Part shown: positions 63,826 through 64,000 of the stretch, in pieces | Layout of the letters: each line of letters opens with the position of its first letter | Position numbering within the stretch: position 1 is the stretch's first letter | Source: Hyaloperonospora brassicae | Taxonomy: Eukaryota > Oomycota > Peronosporomycetes > Peronosporales > Peronosporaceae | Reading direction: 5' to 3' | NCBI GenBank assembly: GCA_947650285.1 | Contig: CANTFL010000080.1 | Span: 248,001-312,000, forward strand | DNA: 64,000 bases | Position numbers and translations under genes: made by a program | The notes under the pieces: generated by a model | Told to the model about the DNA's origin: nothing | The model's input: the letters and a program-made list of their open reading frames with translations, nothing else | The model's database searches: none

Positions 63826-64000
63826 ACCGGTTGCAGGGAGCCGTCAAGTACGGAACAAGTGGTCAAGTCGCACGTAACGGACGCACTGCAACAGGACGCG
63901 AAGAAGACCACGTGCGACTCGCTACGGAACGGCTCGAGTTGGGCACGTGCGAAGACGCACTGAGGACCGCTGGCACGAGCGAAAACGCTTAATGAAGGCG
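63826..64000. promoter_or_regulatory. Upstream region of the GPCR-PIPK gene
   Basis: 175 bp to the window edge on the 5' side of the minus-strand gene. No defined motif was recognised. Confidence 0.35.

Noticed and set aside
62734..63963. 409-codon + strand ORF
   Set aside because: Antisense shadow of the GPCR-PIPK 7TM exon; biased to Arg, Glu and His and without domains.

Overview
The window is nuclear DNA of an oomycete, most likely a downy mildew or Phytophthora (Peronosporales). The main evidence is a heptahelical receptor fused to a phosphatidylinositol-phosphate kinase (GPCR-PIPK), expanded START/FYVE lipid-binding proteins, a FYVE-GAF fusion and copia retroelements. The genes are compact, with short GT-AG introns (usually 60 to 160 bp) and very short intergenic distances. 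Exon joins below were deduced by eye from reading frame, splice dinucleotides and family alignment from memory. No database search was possible.

There are two kinds of territory. Accessory, repeat-rich stretches are 1-9476 (the 3' part of a copia element with its LTR, a dispersed repeat, a 577-bp-arm inverted repeat and a small secreted glycine-rich protein gene with a truncated second copy), 30863-34685 (gene-poor, a possible decayed cyclase) and 51772-54628 (microsatellites). The rest is gene-dense and housekeeping-like.

Genes in order: copia polyprotein (3-2240,+); secreted Gly-rich protein (3918-4196,-); FYVE-GAF protein (9477-11258,+); eight-repeat helicase-associated-like protein (11631-13955,-); methylmalonate-semialdehyde dehydrogenase (14598-16703,+); GLE1 (16870-19296,-); ribosomal protein S27 (19646-20452,+); importin-alpha-like protein (21137-23783,-); RFWD3-like RING/WD40 E3 ligase (24816-26972,-); an orphan disordered protein with a PP1-docking motif (27511-29360,+); a CHERP-like SURP protein (30209-30862,-); a CCCH zinc-finger protein (34686-37118,+); COX15 (37807-39599,+); deoxyribose-phosphate aldolase (39703-40771,+); a class V aminotransferase (41549-43116,+); a SYLF-domain protein (43549-44663,+); a cAMP-receptor-like GPCR (44885-46175,-); TAF5 (46384-49052,+); riboflavin synthase (49236-49997,-); an SMP-30/gluconolactonase-like propeller (50680-51771,-); two tandem START-FYVE paralogs (54629-55858 and 57130-58377,+); TFIIH subunit SSL1/p44 (59521-60950,-); and the GPCR-PIPK (61195-63825,-).

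Functional threads: phosphoinositide signalling (GPCR-PIPK, three FYVE-type proteins, SYLF protein), nuclear transport and mRNA export (importin-alpha-like, GLE1), transcription and repair (TAF5, SSL1, RFWD3), and mitochondrial metabolism (COX15, MMSDH). The most unusual items are the GPCR-PIPK fusion, the eight-repeat mitochondrial-looking protein, the importin-alpha-like protein lacking a visible IBB domain but carrying a Cys cluster, the tail-anchored riboflavin synthase, and the inverted duplication with outward-facing signal-peptide ORFs.
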